64,000 nucleotides of DNA from Calamus simplicifolius (GCA_900491605.1 UESW01001606.1:310340-374339), one strand, 5' to 3'; shown: positions 33,383 through 45,744, counted from the first letter of the stretch. Notes: generated by a model from the sequence alone, not told the origin. Made by a program: numbers and translations.

Positions 33383-36199
33383 TGACAAGAGGACTCGAAA
33401 GTTTAACTTTAACATCACGTTTAAGGCAAGTTTTGATAGAATCAGAAATCTGGTTTCATAATTTTAATTATTTTCATCAAAATTGAAATTCTAATTTTTA
33501 TATTGAGAATAAAGTGGAAATTTCATTTGGAATTAAGTTGGAAATCTAATTTATAAAATAATTTGAATGTATTGCCCTCTATATAATAAATTTAAAAAAT
33601 AAAAAACTTATAATATAAGAACTTATACTTTGATGATTCAATCCATATCTTTTACTTGTGAACCATGAGTATATGATCCAATCGATGAAAAGTTTTCAAA
33701 ATCCATTACAATAAAACAAAAAATGAGGGAGAAAGACTTAATCATAATATATAGCGATCTTAAAAGCTAAACAATTTATAATAGGAATAAGATAAATAAT
33801 AAACAAAAAACATCGAAATAAAGTCTCTTTTATATGAATAAGATAAATGATCATATATATATATATAAAAAACTATAACGCTTATCCGAATAACCTCACA
33901 AATGTATACTCAACTCAACTCAATTTATTTAAGCCTTTTTTCAACTATATGGGATTGGCTATATGAATATGCTTTCTTCACTCTACTCTATTTAGAGCTA
34001 AGTCAACATTCAAATTATAAATAGTTATATATTTTTTAATTATTTTAATTTATGTTAGTTTAGGTCTACCTTTACCTCTATCCTTACCATAAATTGTTAA
34101 AAGATACTCTTTCTAACTGAAGCATCTAAAGGTCTTTGTTGTATATATCCAAACTACCGTAATCGATTTTCTCTTATTTTATCTTCAATTTGAGCTACTC
34201 CTATCATTTTTTATATGTTTATTTTTAATTTTATCTTTTAAAGTTTTATCATATATCTACCTTAACATGGGCATTTCTATTATACTTAATTTATTTATAT
34301 GTTGTTTCAATATTTTCCAATACTTTAACCTCACAAATGTATATGCATTAAAAAATAATATAGAATAGAGAAAAATATTATGATAAGAACAACATTATCT
34401 ATTTATTACTTATTATTTGCATAATAAATTATTTCTCTAATATTAAATGTTTATTGATATACAATAATATTAATTAGAATAATATACCTATATTGTAAAC
34501 CTATAAATTGTTTTATTTAAAAGGTTATCACTGTTTTACTATTATTATCTATAATTTTCTATCATAAAGCTTAATATAATAATTAATATTTTATTTCAAT
34601 TATCAACCAAAGTTAGAGTTTAGAATAATATTTATTATTTTGTATAATTAATTAATAAACAAAACTATATAAAGTTTTGCAAAAATCTAAAATTTTTCTA
34701 CATAAAATCAAAGTTAATTTTCACATAAAAATGAAATATTTTATCATGGTATCATAATAAAGAAAGCAGGAAGGACAACACAAATTTTCTATCTCTCAAG
34801 GTGGGTGAAAAAGAATAAAAAATTTAAAAATTAGTATTGAAGAAGAATAATAAATAAAAGAAAGCTAAAAGTAGCGGATGAGAAAATAAAAAATTAATGC
34901 AAATGCAAACTGTTGAAGAAAAAAAGGACTTATGAAAAAGAAAGGGTATCATTCAAAGTACCAACAACAACTATCAATATAGGCACCCCCAACATCCTGG
35001 ATGTTATAGCAAGGAGAAGATCGAAAAGAATGTTTTGATCATGATTCAAAAAAATATTATTTTAATTTGATGCATATCTTATGAAATATAAAAAATTATT
35101 ATGGGTCTCACAAATTTCAATTCATCTTAATACAAATCTGATTATTTTTAATCAGATTTCTGATTTTATAGTTTTTAAAGATTTAAAATTCTAATTCTAT
35201 AATTTTATTTTGTTTCAAACATTAGAATAATTAAAATTATGGAATCAAAAATTTGATTCCATAGTTTTTAAGGGTTCCAAATAGACTACAAAAGATTTAA
35301 GGGTTCCAAATAGACTACAAAAGATTGCCAAAAATATATAGTAATCAAAGAACAAAAACGAGGCATATATTCCATGCTTTTAAAATGCTTGATAATGTAT
35401 AGTATTATGCCACTAATGAATCTATATTTGACTCACCGTCAATAAATCATGAATATAAAATCTCTTAAGCAAGCTAAGCAATAATCTATGTTTATAAGAA
35501 GGCATTGATATCATAGGATCTTCCTTTTGGAAGAAATTGAGCTTAGATTTTTTTTTTCTCTTCTATAATAAATTTAAAATAATGGAGACAATTAAGTATC
35601 TCAAATTAATTCAATTGTAATCTACCTCAAAAGCATTTATTGTCTATACTCACATCCCTAACCATTTCAACTATTTTTAAAATTTTAAAATAAATAAAAT
35701 ATTAATATTTAATCTATTTATATTATCTTCCTTCTATGAATGTAACTGCTTTATGAACTCCTTTGTAAAGAAATTTCTTAGCTTAGTTTGCCAACCCTAA
35801 TTAATAAAAAGAGCAAGTTATGGTAAAAAAACTTTAATTCTTAAAAATGTTTAAGAATAATTAAAAATTAATTACAACTAAGGATACAAATAAGTTGGGT
35901 TAAATCAGATCATACTTAACCTTGATTTAGCTTAATGATCATGATTTTAAAAATGAACTAAATCTATTCTCTGATCAAATTGAGTTGGACTATGGTTAAC
36001 CATGGATTATCCCCTGAACTTATTCCATAGGAAACCCAAGAACAACTAAAGTTATCCATTGATAGCAGACTTGTAATTTAAAAAAAAGCTTATTCCTCAG
36101 CTCAGCTATCCCGTACATTTATTTAGGGATAACTTTTGGGCTATCAAATACTACCTTAATTTTATTCAAGTAGCTGTTTTTTTAAAAAAATTATAATTA

Positions 36200-36234
<35 letters not shown>

Positions 36235-36300
36235 TCTATCAAAATAAATAATAAAATAAGATATTTATATAAAATTAAATTAAAATAAAAAGAGAAGAGT
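33383..36300. other. AT-rich intergenic sequence
   Basis: No gene seen apart from the LINE fragment at 33909-34325. Long A/T runs throughout, with a (TA)n tract at 36202-36231. Confidence 0.5.
33909..34325 (-). mobile_element. 5'-truncated LINE with (TTGAG)n tail and 18-bp target duplication
   Basis: A 417-bp non-LTR fragment whose sense strand is minus. Its 3' end (left side) is a GAGTTGAGTTGAG repeat instead of poly(A). It aligns along its length with 40084-40500. It is flanked by a perfect 18-bp repeat, TAACCTCACAAATGTATA, at 33891-33908 and 34326-34343, the mark of target-primed reverse transcription. Too short to encode reverse transcriptase motifs. Confidence 0.9.
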
Positions 36301-36465
36301 TTGGAATCGGTTTTAGAATTTAGATCGGATCATCTGATCCATTCCATGAGCCTTCAGCGATAAATTGGACTCGGTTGTCAGGTCACCAGTCCAGCCTTAA
36401 TCACGGCCGATCCGTAACTTCTGCGTTGCAGGAAGTGGAAGGAGGTCTGAGAGGGTTGAGAGAAA

Positions 36466-36651
36466 ATGGGCGGCGGCATAGATCACCACCACGGCGGCGG
36501 GCATGGCGCGGAGGACTTCCGGACGAAGGTGTGGAGCATGACGGGCGGACCCTACTGCCGCCCCAAGCACTGGAGGCGCAACACCGCCATCGCCATGTTC
36601 GGCATCTTCCTCGTCTGCATCCCCATCGCCAAGAAGTCCGCCGAGCTCGAG
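36466..36651 (+). CDS. ESSS-like mitochondrial complex I subunit, exon 1
   Basis: A 62-codon exon beginning MGGGIDHHHGGGH, then DFRTKVWSMTGGPYCRPKHWRRNT, a hydrophobic segment AIAMFGIFLVCIPIA (about residues 42-56) and KKSAELE. It ends at GAG before a GTCCTT donor. The sequence matches small plant proteins annotated as the ESSS (NDUFB11-like) subunit of NADH:ubiquinone oxidoreductase (from memory, the Arabidopsis At2g42310/At3g57785 type), a single-span inner-membrane accessory subunit. The upstream leader at about 36360-36465 is GC-richer than its surroundings, as expected for a 5' UTR. Gene identity is sure at family level; the ESSS name is from memory. Confidence 0.85.
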
Positions 36652-39600
36652 GTCCTTACCCCTCCCTTCCCCTACTTTCTTTCCTTTTCGATGTAAGGGA
36701 ATAAATCCGATCTATTGTCATTATTCATGATCTCTCCCATGCTAATGTGATATTATTTTAGGTATCTCTTTGTTTTTTGGTTGGATTATAGCCTGGGGTA
36801 CCAATCTGATAAAAAGATCTTTTTCTTCCATTCAAGGGTATTTAGTTATGTATGATAATCAAAAATTTGATTCGATTATTTCCTTTTTTTTTTTTCTTAA
36901 ATTCTTTTCTCACCTGGGCATTTTTAGTTTGTTGTGATGCAAAATCTTGGTTCTGAGAAATGGGGATGGTTGGCTGGGGCACCTTTTGAAGGTTTTAAAT
37001 TGGGACTCGTCGGATACTGAAACACGGGCAAATCAAATTACTTATTCTTCTTGAATACTAAAGAGCTGATTTCATTATGACATGCTTACAACAAGCCCTA
37101 TCTTATGGTTGTCAGCATTCTGTATTTGAGTTTAGAAATGATAAATGATCGAGACATCTTGCACGAACATGAGGGCAAAGAGTTATAATGTCAAAGATTG
37201 GGACAATATACCATAAAAGAAAAAGAGACAAAAGAGAAGAAAGAATGAGATAATAAGTCCCACGTAATGGATATAAATTATATAAATAAAATTAAGTTGT
37301 CAAGTTGGGAACTGATCAAGAGATATTCTTCTGTTTTGACAGATCATCTAACATAGAAGATATGACAAGGTTTGCGGATAGAGGTATATATATATATATA
37401 TATATAAAAAATTGTGTACAAATTATAAAAAGGATTTTATCATTTTCCTATATATACATTTAAGGAAAAATATTTATTATGGTCTCATTTTTAACTTTTC
37501 TCCTTGAATTTATTATAATTTAGTGGGAAAAACAGCAACAAAAATGATAAAACCAGTCCCAAACAAATGGGCTCTAGAATGGAAAAGAGCTATTTCTAAG
37601 CATGACAATATGATTAAAAAGATCTTCAAATTATGCTAACATTTGTGATGTATCCCAGCGGTTAACTAGGGATGGTGTGAGTATTTGAGCAAAAATTATT
37701 GGAAAGCTTTTTTTTAAAGATTATTTGGCTACTTGTAGGGAAAAAAGAAAAACCTAATTTTGAAGACTGCTCCAGACATTGCCTGAATTTCTTTTTAAGT
37801 TTTATGTAGTTTATCTAATCCTTGAGATATTTCAAAATTACCGTTAATTTTTTATTTGAATCATGGTTTTGATTATGCTGGAAGAATATAGGCAAACATT
37901 ATTTAATGTATCATTGAACAAGATAATTTGTATTACAAATTACCCATTCCATTGATACCCTATTTTTTCAATATATCCCTGCACTTTGTAAATTCTTTAA
38001 TTGGATTGACCTATCCATCCACTAGCTAGCTTTATTTTTTTTTCCCTCCAAATTTTAAAAACCACATCTTCTAACATGCTGAAACTGAAGCATCACTTAT
38101 TTGAAACATATCAGTGTGTAATTAGAGGCCAATTGATCTTGTTCTTGAGCTATGTAGTTTTTTTTGTTTATATCTTAACTTGAAACTTAAACCTATCTGC
38201 TTATGTGGGAAGGGCTTGAACTTTCTAAGGTGTCCTTACACTAGTTAACACTTAGCACTATCCTTCTCTGAAAAGATCTTCACAAGTACAAATGGCTAGT
38301 GATTTATACATCTGTTTGGATGTTCAACAATATAGACAAGCAAAGCAAAATTATTTCTTGTTCATTTAATTACGTATATCTGAGTTTATTACATGCTTCA
38401 TGTCTAAGGCATTGATTCAATTTAATCTATTTCTACTTGTTAGAAATCTGATGGATTGTAAGAAAATCAAAGTTCAACATGTTCCACCACCTACAGTGTT
38501 GTTGTTCTACCTTCATTTGGTGGCCAAATTTCCTCAATTCTCAATCTTCACAAACATCAAGAAGCATATGATGTCTGTCTTGGGCTAAGATTCATCCATA
38601 ATTTTTGAATTTTGTTAACATTGAGAACTACAATCATCAAAGTACTAAATAAAAAAATTACCAAAACTAAGCATCATAAATATTTTAGAAGAGCTCTGCA
38701 CATCTAGCTATGCAACTCCCTGCATCATTACTGACTCCTATAAACACGAGATTCATTATTTTCCTTTCTTTCAAGCTTCATTAATTGAAAATGGAACCAC
38801 TTCAACCACTCGTCCTTACCATTGGATCTTGCACTGCAAGCAAATATGTGCACAATAATTGACTAGTATTTTCATTTCTTACTTGCACTAAATCTTGGGT
38901 TATTATATATTTCATCCCATATCTTATTTCCTGTATGAATTCCTCTATTTCTTATACCACTTTTGCATTTAACCTTTGGTCTACAAATTTGCATGGTTTA
39001 GGCATTCACTTTATTTTTTTTCGTCATCGATCCTAGACCTCACCAGATCCCTAATGTAGTTTTAGGTGCTGTCCAACCATTTATCAACTAAAAATGACAC
39101 TAAGCAAGCTTTGCCCTGGCCATACGTATAGAATAGGCTTGCACCACAATTAGTTGCTTTGGCTCTCTCGTACCCATTTTACTATGCAATGCAGTCAAAA
39201 ACACGATGAGTATTTCATTATTTTTGAAGGAAAGTATTGAGTATAAAGACCTATCATTAATAGATAATCTATCTTGTGACTTTAGAATGTGGATAACTCA
39301 CCATTCCCATCTCTTTTATGTCTTTAGTTTTGATCAAAGCAAGGATTCATATGCTATTACCGATAGCTGTTCTGGTTTTCTGTTAGATCAGTACATATCA
39401 GTCAATCCCTTATTTTCTCACTATATGAGGTTGCATATTAGTACCATAGTGGGCGCATTTTTTGAACCCTTCTTTTACTTTTTTTTTTTTTTTTTTTTTT
39501 CAATTTTTGCCTTTTTTTTTTAGTATAGATATTAACTTAGATTGAGTTCTTTTAATGTTTTAGTGGTATTTGATGGGGTGTGTGATAATGGACAATTGAT

Positions 39601-40083
39601 ATTGGTATTGATACTTGTTGAATCAACATAGTTTAATAACTAGCAACACCTACAAATGAAAAATGACATAATATAGAATATTGTAATAGAAAATGTATAG
39701 TGACTTGTTTTAAAAATTCAATCCTAGGTCGAGTGTTCATAGCCCTCGCACACATCTAGGTCTTGTTTATAATTTGAATTTTTGGTCTAATATGAGCCAA
39801 AATATTATCCCCATCCTTGCCAGTCATATGGTTTATGATATCAACTTGATTGTGGCTCTTGATATTATGGCTGCGTATACATCGGGTAGTCATGGAAGCT
39901 TGGTTATCCTTGCTCAAAGTAGTCAAAAGCTACATTATACAACAACCCTTGGCCATACTCATCTTCGTAAGAGGGGTATTGTGCAATCTTATTCCCTAGG
40001 ATATAATGATTAGACGTGTGCATGCAGATTGTATATGGATGGAGATGCTGTCCACCTTGCCTATTTGATGTAATGTGAAATTT

Positions 40084-40922
40084 CAACTCAACTCAACTTA
40101 TCTAAGCCTTTTACCAACTACATGGGGTTAGCTACATGAATCTGCTTCCTCTACTCTGCTCTATTCAGGACTAAGTCAACGTTCAAATTATAAATAGTTA
40201 TATCTTTTTAATTATTTATGTTCATGTTAGTTTAGGTCTACCTCTACCTCTATCCTTACCATGAATGGTTAAAATATTATTCTTTCTAACGGAAGCATCT
40301 AAAGGTCTTTGTTGTATATGTTCAAACCATCGTAATCGATTTTCTCTCATTTTATCTGCAATTGGGGCTACTTCTTTCATTTTTCTTATATATTTATTTT
40401 AATTTTATCTTTTAAAATTTTACCACATATCCATTTTAACATATGCATTTCTATTACACTTAATTTATTCACATATTATTTCAGTATTGCCCAACACTCT
40501 GTTCCATATAGCATAGCTGGCCTAATAGCGGTTTTATAGAATTTTCTTTCAATTTTAATAGAATGCACCGATTATACAATACTCCCGAAACACTCCTTCA
40601 TTTAATCCATCCTGCTTTAACTCTATGATTCACATCTTCACCTATTTCACCTTTTTGTTGGATAATTAATCCCAAATACCTAAATTTTTTACTTCTTGGT
40701 GTCTCTTGGCTTGCAATCTTTATTGTTTCTTCATTTGTATTTCTACTCTCACTAAACTTACATTTCATATATTCAGTTTTAGTTCTACTAATTTTAAAAC
40801 TTTTAGATTCAGAAGCCTTTCTCCAAATCTCTAGCTTAGTATTTACTCCAGATTTAGTTTCATCAATCAACACTATATTATCTGCAAATAACATATACCA
40901 TGGGATATCATTTTGTGTCATT
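40084..40922 (-). mobile_element. 5'-truncated LINE with reverse transcriptase remnant
   Basis: A minus-sense non-LTR element with the same (TTGAG)n 3' tail as 33909-34325. Its left part matches that copy; the right part encodes reverse transcriptase. Imperfect 15-bp flanking repeats, TGTAATGTGAAATTT (40069-40083) and TGTAATATAAAATCT (40923-40937), match at 12 of 15 positions and look like an aged target duplication. Confidence 0.85.
40598..40921 (-). pseudogene. LINE reverse transcriptase C-terminal fragment
   Basis: A 107-codon frame with IPWYMLFADNIVLIDE, where the catalytic FADD is FADN, followed by KLEIWRKASESKSFKISRTK, TEYMKCKFS and FRYLGLIIQQKGEI. These are the standard blocks following the active site in plant LINE reverse transcriptases. 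The lost second Asp and truncation at the element's 5' end make it non-functional. Confidence 0.9.
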
Positions 40923-41428
40923 TGTAATATAAAATCTACCTTTTATATAATGAAGTATGCCATTTACTATAGCTATCTAATTCATCAGCATATCTCCAAT
41001 GTACTCTCCCTTCATGTGGCATAAAAGCTCTTTAGTTTTGTGATGCTACTTTTCATCTCCTCTCAACTTTGATCTAATTTTCTCCTATCTTAGCTTCTAA
41101 TGTGAGAAGTGCTTAAATACTCTTTGAGCTCTAAGTGTAGCTTCTTGCAAATGATTCTTCAGTCTGTTCATCGCCCTATCACCTTGATCTTGTGTGCTTT
41201 GTCTTGCACTAGTTCTGGATCTTCTCCTCATGCACAACTATGTCTTCTTTGTCATATTTGGATTTTGTCTTGGCTTCATGGTCCTCATCTTGTATAGCAT
41301 GTGTCAACTCTTGCCTCATCAGTGAATGGACTAAGCCTTTGAGCTAATTGTGTCTGTCAATACAATATCTCTAGTATAATCCAAATTTAGCAATTTTTGA
41401 AAAACAGATATCTGTTGTTCTTTAGCTC

Positions 41429-41465
41429 AGTAGTTGGGAAAAGGCTTAGATGAGTTGAGTTGAGT
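41429..41465 (+). mobile_element. 37-bp ultra-short LINE tail insertion
   Basis: Contains AAAAGGCTTAGATGAGTTGAG, the last bases and tail of the same LINE family, here in plus orientation. It is flanked by a 16-bp repeat with one mismatch: TGTTGTTCTTTAGCTC (41413-41428) and TGTTGTTCTTTTGCTC (41466-41481). Confidence 0.85.
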
Positions 41466-41921
41466 TGTTGTTCTTTTGCTCCCTCATCTTTAATTCTATT
41501 ATCCTCACTCTTGATACATCTAGCTTGATTAGAATTCCATTCCTTCAGCTATTTTATAAATTTCATTCTTACCTTCCCTTAAAAACCAATTTATCTTATA
41601 ACTAACTTATCATGCATTGCATATTTAGGCTTACTGGTCTTTTTTGTCATTTTCTTTATATTTTTATTTTCTTTTAAGATCTTCTTTATTAATGCTCACC
41701 CCTCATGCCTTCCCAGTAGCGAGGTGAAGCCTCTTTAGAGAGGCTTACAGGAGCCCTCAAAGATGCATGCTTCCTTGAGGCTCTAAGATGCTAAAATGGC
41801 ATGCTTTGCACAAATAAATCTCAATCTCTAGATTAGATTCAACAGAGGTTGAGGCTTTAGCATGGTAGGCTTCTCTGATCTCCTGTGTATCAGCATCAAA
41901 GCCATAAAGGGTTTAGCATGA

Positions 41922-42075
41922 TAGGGGATCCTGCTGCTGTGTGAAAGAGGGGATTGAAGTCCTTTTTTGCCTTTTGTTCTTCTTCGTCTTCTTTAGACAG
42001 GGTGCTCCCCAGCTATGTGAAATAGGGGATCCTGCTGCTGTGCGAAAGAGGAGACTGAAGTCCTTTTTTCTCCTC
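41922..42075. repeat. 101-bp direct duplication in the intron
   Basis: TAGGGGATCCTGCTGCTGTG starts at 41922 and 42023. Both are followed by (T/C)GAAAGAGG-GAxTGAAGTCCTTTTTT and CTTCTTC-rich sequence. Confidence 0.85.
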
Positions 42076-43316
42076 TTCTTCTTCTTATGTATATTTGTAT
42101 TTTTTGCACCTCACTTCACATCCTTGCACCTAGGCTCCAAAAGATGCTGGCACCTTAGCATACCTTGAATGTTTGACAAGGTTGCATTTTTCTTGTGCCA
42201 TTGTTTAAAGAAAATCCTCTTTATCTTAGTTGCCTTTTGTATCTTATTATTCTACCACTAAGTTTCTTTTTGCTTTTATCTTTGCCCTTTGATTCCCTTA
42301 AAACTGCTCTAGCTATTCACATAATAAGATTGGCTTCTGATCCCACAATCTATTTACTTCAGTGCATATTTTGGTATATCTATTTTAAAGTCCCTGAATG
42401 GCTGAAACTACTCCATCTGATGATTCAGATACACTCTGGGGGGCTGGCTTCATTTGTGGGACATACTATTGTGTTGTCATTGTCTCTGAGTTAGGCTTCA
42501 CCACCTTTAGGGGGTATCATGCTGAGATATCTTAGCCACCCTCACCAGCGGTATTATCTTAAGCTGGAACAACCAGAATAACTAAAATCAGTTACAAGAA
42601 TAATCCCAGCATGCAAACTTTTGTCTAAAGATCTGATTGAAATTATTATCCACAAGTATAACAGTGTGTCAAACCCTCCCCCGGCTCTACGGTTGTGGGG
42701 GCCTGATGTGTTGGGCCACCCTTTTTTCAGCTAGAGTAGTTCGTCGGAATAGTATTTTGAAGTGTACCAATATTGAGACACTATTGGAGTTCGCCCAATG
42801 AGAACCGAGGTAAGCAAAATAGCAATAACAGTTTTGTTCTTGCAAAGTAAGACCCTATTTTATTATGGTCTCAACCAAATCTAAACATTATGTTAGTTTT
42901 GTAGGTTCCATTATAATTTTTTTCTTCTTTAAAACATTATTTTGAAATAAGAGAGTGCAAACTTCTTTATAAATTCTTTCAGTCTTAATGTTGTTTCGTC
43001 GTAGTTTCAAGAATCAGGGGTACCTGGGCACGTAGCTATTGTTGTATTATGGCACTTAAAGATTTTAGATGCTTGTTGTACATACATTATAATGCAGTTG
43101 TTTGAGGTTGTCTGAGGAGTCGCATGGTTTGTTTCTAGTTACCTAATTATCCCGAATTGAAGTTTGTAAGAATGACAAAATACTGCTAATGTGGGTGAAA
43201 CTATATCAGCTGCATGCTGCCTTACATGAAAAGCTTTTAATGGTTAATTAACTTAAGAAGAGATGCTATAACTCTGCTCTTTTTTTATGCAGTGACACCA
43301 TGCTTACTTAGATTTA

Positions 43317-43320
43317 CCCC

Positions 43321-43366
<46 letters not shown>

Positions 43367-43420
43367 TGCACGTGCGCACATGCACACATGCGTGTGTGTG
43401 TGCGCGCGCGCGCATATGCG
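43317..43420. repeat. Compound microsatellite C(n)-(CT)n-(TG/CG/CA)n
   Basis: About 15 C, then (CT)15-16, then alternating purine-pyrimidine GTGTGCACGTGCGCACATG and GTGTGTGTGCGCGCGCGC. The alternating part has Z-DNA-like composition. It lies inside the ESSS-like gene intron. Confidence 0.92.
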
Positions 43421-44089
43421 CTTGTGCAGCTAATTAGGCTTCATCTTATGGTTAAAAGAGTGAACAAAGGTATGCACATGATAGTAGAAAATGATACAGA
43501 AAACCCTCATAAGGAGCTGGAGTCTTTTGGAAAACAATAACACATTGCTGGAAATGCAGGGGAAATGGGATAACATTTGTCAAAATCTTTTGTATAGCCG
43601 TTCAGCATGATCTAGTTTTTTCCTCACATTCTAACTGATCTTCACATGGATACAACCTTTATCCTACTCTTTATCATATGTTTCGCATGCGTTCTGCTGT
43701 TTCCCGTTTGTTACCACATTATGAAGAATCTAAATCAATGAATTTGATCAAATCTAAAAACTACTTGTGTTTTTTAGACCCCTGTGGTATTTGTCATATC
43801 TGAAATACTGAAATTCTTTTACCATAGACCTTTATTTCCCTCCGCTGAAAAGCTTTTTTAAAGGTACAAATACAATTTGTACCTCTGTACAGATGGTCTT
43901 AATTGGATCGATGAATGATCTATTTATGGTGAAAAAAAAATTCTTTTTATTTTTTTCTATTTTTGGGAATGATTATTGGATGCCACGTGCTGTAAATTTT
44001 CTACTTATGTGCTACAAGTAGCTATCAGTCCTAGAATTTCAAGATCTTGTTGTTCACTAAGCTGTTGTGTTTTCCTTCTTGCTTTGCAG

Positions 44090-44163
44090 CAACGGCCTCA
44101 TCATCCAGTTCGTCCCATACCTTCACAGCTTGGTGCAAGAACTTTGGCAACAAAGAGTATTGA
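44090..44163 (+). CDS. ESSS-like complex I subunit, exon 2, with 1-nt frameshift
   Basis: After the acceptor GCTTTGCAG the frame reads QRPHHPVRPIPSQL, the conserved tail of the family. One T then appears to be missing (CAGCTTGGTGC for CAGCTNTGGTGC). With that base the family ending W-C-K-N-F-G-N-K-E-Y and TGA at 44161-44163 would follow; as sequenced the frame gives GARTLATKSIDVLE and stops at 44174. It joins exon 1 in phase 0 across a 7.4-kb intron. Confidence 0.85.
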
Positions 44164-45184
44164 TGTGTTGGAATGATCCAACTTCCATGGTTGGGCCGCC
44201 ATCCATTTTTGTGTGATCTAGGTATTATGTACAATGCAGCATAAGCTGCTTGAATAAGGATGCAACTATATGACAAGTGGATGTATTTATTTATGCTTGT
44301 TCTGAATATTTGGCGTCTGTGGTAGTTACAAAGGAAGATGAATGTTGTAGCTTCTTTTCCATGAAACTAAATTGAAGAGTGGTTCATGCTGCATTTGTTT
44401 GCACTAAAATTTTTTTTTTGTTGGAGTTGGTTCATCCAGTGGAGGTCAAATCTCTGAAAGTCTATATATCAGAAGCCTCATAGCTCCAGATATTTCCATA
44501 TATTTTATGCTATGATTAGAATATCTTTTTTTAAACTTTTAAGTTTACCTTTATTTTTATCAAGACTGACTTGAAATAGTTCGTCTTGTGGCCAGCAGCC
44601 TGACATCTTCCAGAGTTCGGTTGGTGCTTTTCACAAGAGTGCCTCAGTCTGATTTAATTTTATATTTCTCAAAATTGTTCTGTTATATTTGTATATCATT
44701 TCTTTTAAGATTTACATTTAGATAAGAGATTTATTCTCTAATATTTGTAAATCAGCAATGGCGAGCTTGTGATCGAGTTACACCTGCAAATCACTGCCAA
44801 GAACAATGTAAAGTTGCTTGTTATTTCTCGTACTTTTAAGTTATATTTTGCTGATCAATACTCACCTAACCTACTTAATTGGATAATATATCCCTCTCCA
44901 CACAAAGGATGGGATAGAGCCCTCCAACACAGCATTTTTATCTATCCCAAAATATTACTTGGTTTTTTTTTTTTTTTTTTAATAGTAAGCAGTTTCACTA
45001 TGGTCATTTTTCCACCCAGCTCAATTTGTAATTTTGCAGGCTTATGTATTAAAAATGTTCTAATTAGATCTCATATGAGGGGAAAAGAGGATGAAAGACT
45101 GAGGGATGAACTTAAGATGGGCTCTTTGAAATTGGGTTGAGCTTTGTGCATGAACATTGGATTTAGTTAGTAGTGTGTAGTTTA

Positions 45185-45256
45185 ACCCGGTTTGATCGAT
45201 CCAACTGATCGAGTCAATATGATACAAGGCTTTCAGCCCTTTAAACCACTTGGCCA
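45185..45256 (-). other. tRNA-like fragment, possible SINE head
   Basis: The minus strand reads TTGGCCAAGTGGTTTAAAGGGCTG, close to a Pol III A box (TRGCNNAGTGG). About 45 bases on, GGATCGATCAAA is a poor B box. No clear SINE body or target duplication. Low confidence. Confidence 0.3.
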
Positions 45257-45544
45257 ATATGTCTTGGTAATAATGGATATCAGTTATTTGTCCTGACGGA
45301 AAATATATAGCGGCAGGTGGACTAATCCATCGACATTTGATCCACTAAGAATTTAAACTCATGAGATAACTGCTTTCCAAATAGACATGGCTATTCCTAA
45401 CCTTCGTGTCTTTGGCATTTACGTTAACCAATATCCATAACCATATGCTCTACAATCTATGTCGATCTTTATGCACATATTCTTATGTTATTTTATTATA
45501 ATGTATTGGCTTATGGGAGCCAACATCTCCCTTAAGGATTCGTT

Positions 45545-45578
45545 GTCATGTGTTGGCTTATGAGGGCCAACACATGAC
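45545..45578. repeat. Perfect 13-bp inverted repeat (hairpin)
   Basis: GTCATGTGTTGGC (45545-45557) and GCCAACACATGAC (45566-45578) with an 8-nt loop. A weaker copy of the same fold (ATGTATTGGCT...AGCCAACAT) lies about 45 bp to the left, suggesting a duplicated hairpin. Confidence 0.85.
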
Positions 45579-45744
45579 ATCGGTGCTTGATAGTCCAACC
45601 AACCGGTGCATACCACGTGTATGCACTGCGAAGCCTCTCATATCCACCTGCCGCTTAGCATGGGGCTCTGCTTTGCTGTTGTGAACTGTGGAGGGTGCCC
45701 TGCAGGAATTAGCCTCGGGGCTTAAGGAAATAAAGTACCACCTC

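Larger units (their letters stand above)
36652..44089 (+). other. 7.4-kb intron of the ESSS-like gene
   Basis: Bounded by GAG/GTCCTT and TTTGCAG/CAACGG. It carries LINE insertions at 40084-40922 and 41429-41465, a 101-bp duplication near 41922, (TA)n near 37385, a T run near 39480 and a compound microsatellite at 43317-43420. No other coding exons seen. Confidence 0.75.

Noticed and set aside
35960..36180. Possible MITE ending GGGCTATCAAATACTACCTTA, similar to GATAGTGTTTGATAG near 56297
   Set aside because: Only one terminus could be found at each site, with no target duplication, so no element can be delimited.
36375..36704. 109-codon plus-strand frame overlapping the ESSS-like exon
   Set aside because: Out of frame with the conserved DFRTKVWSMTGGP sequence. 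Its length is due to GC-rich composition.
41941..42494. Two short plus-strand frames with many Phe/Leu residues
   Set aside because: Pyrimidine-rich intronic sequence overlapping a 101-bp duplication. Hydrophobic by composition only.
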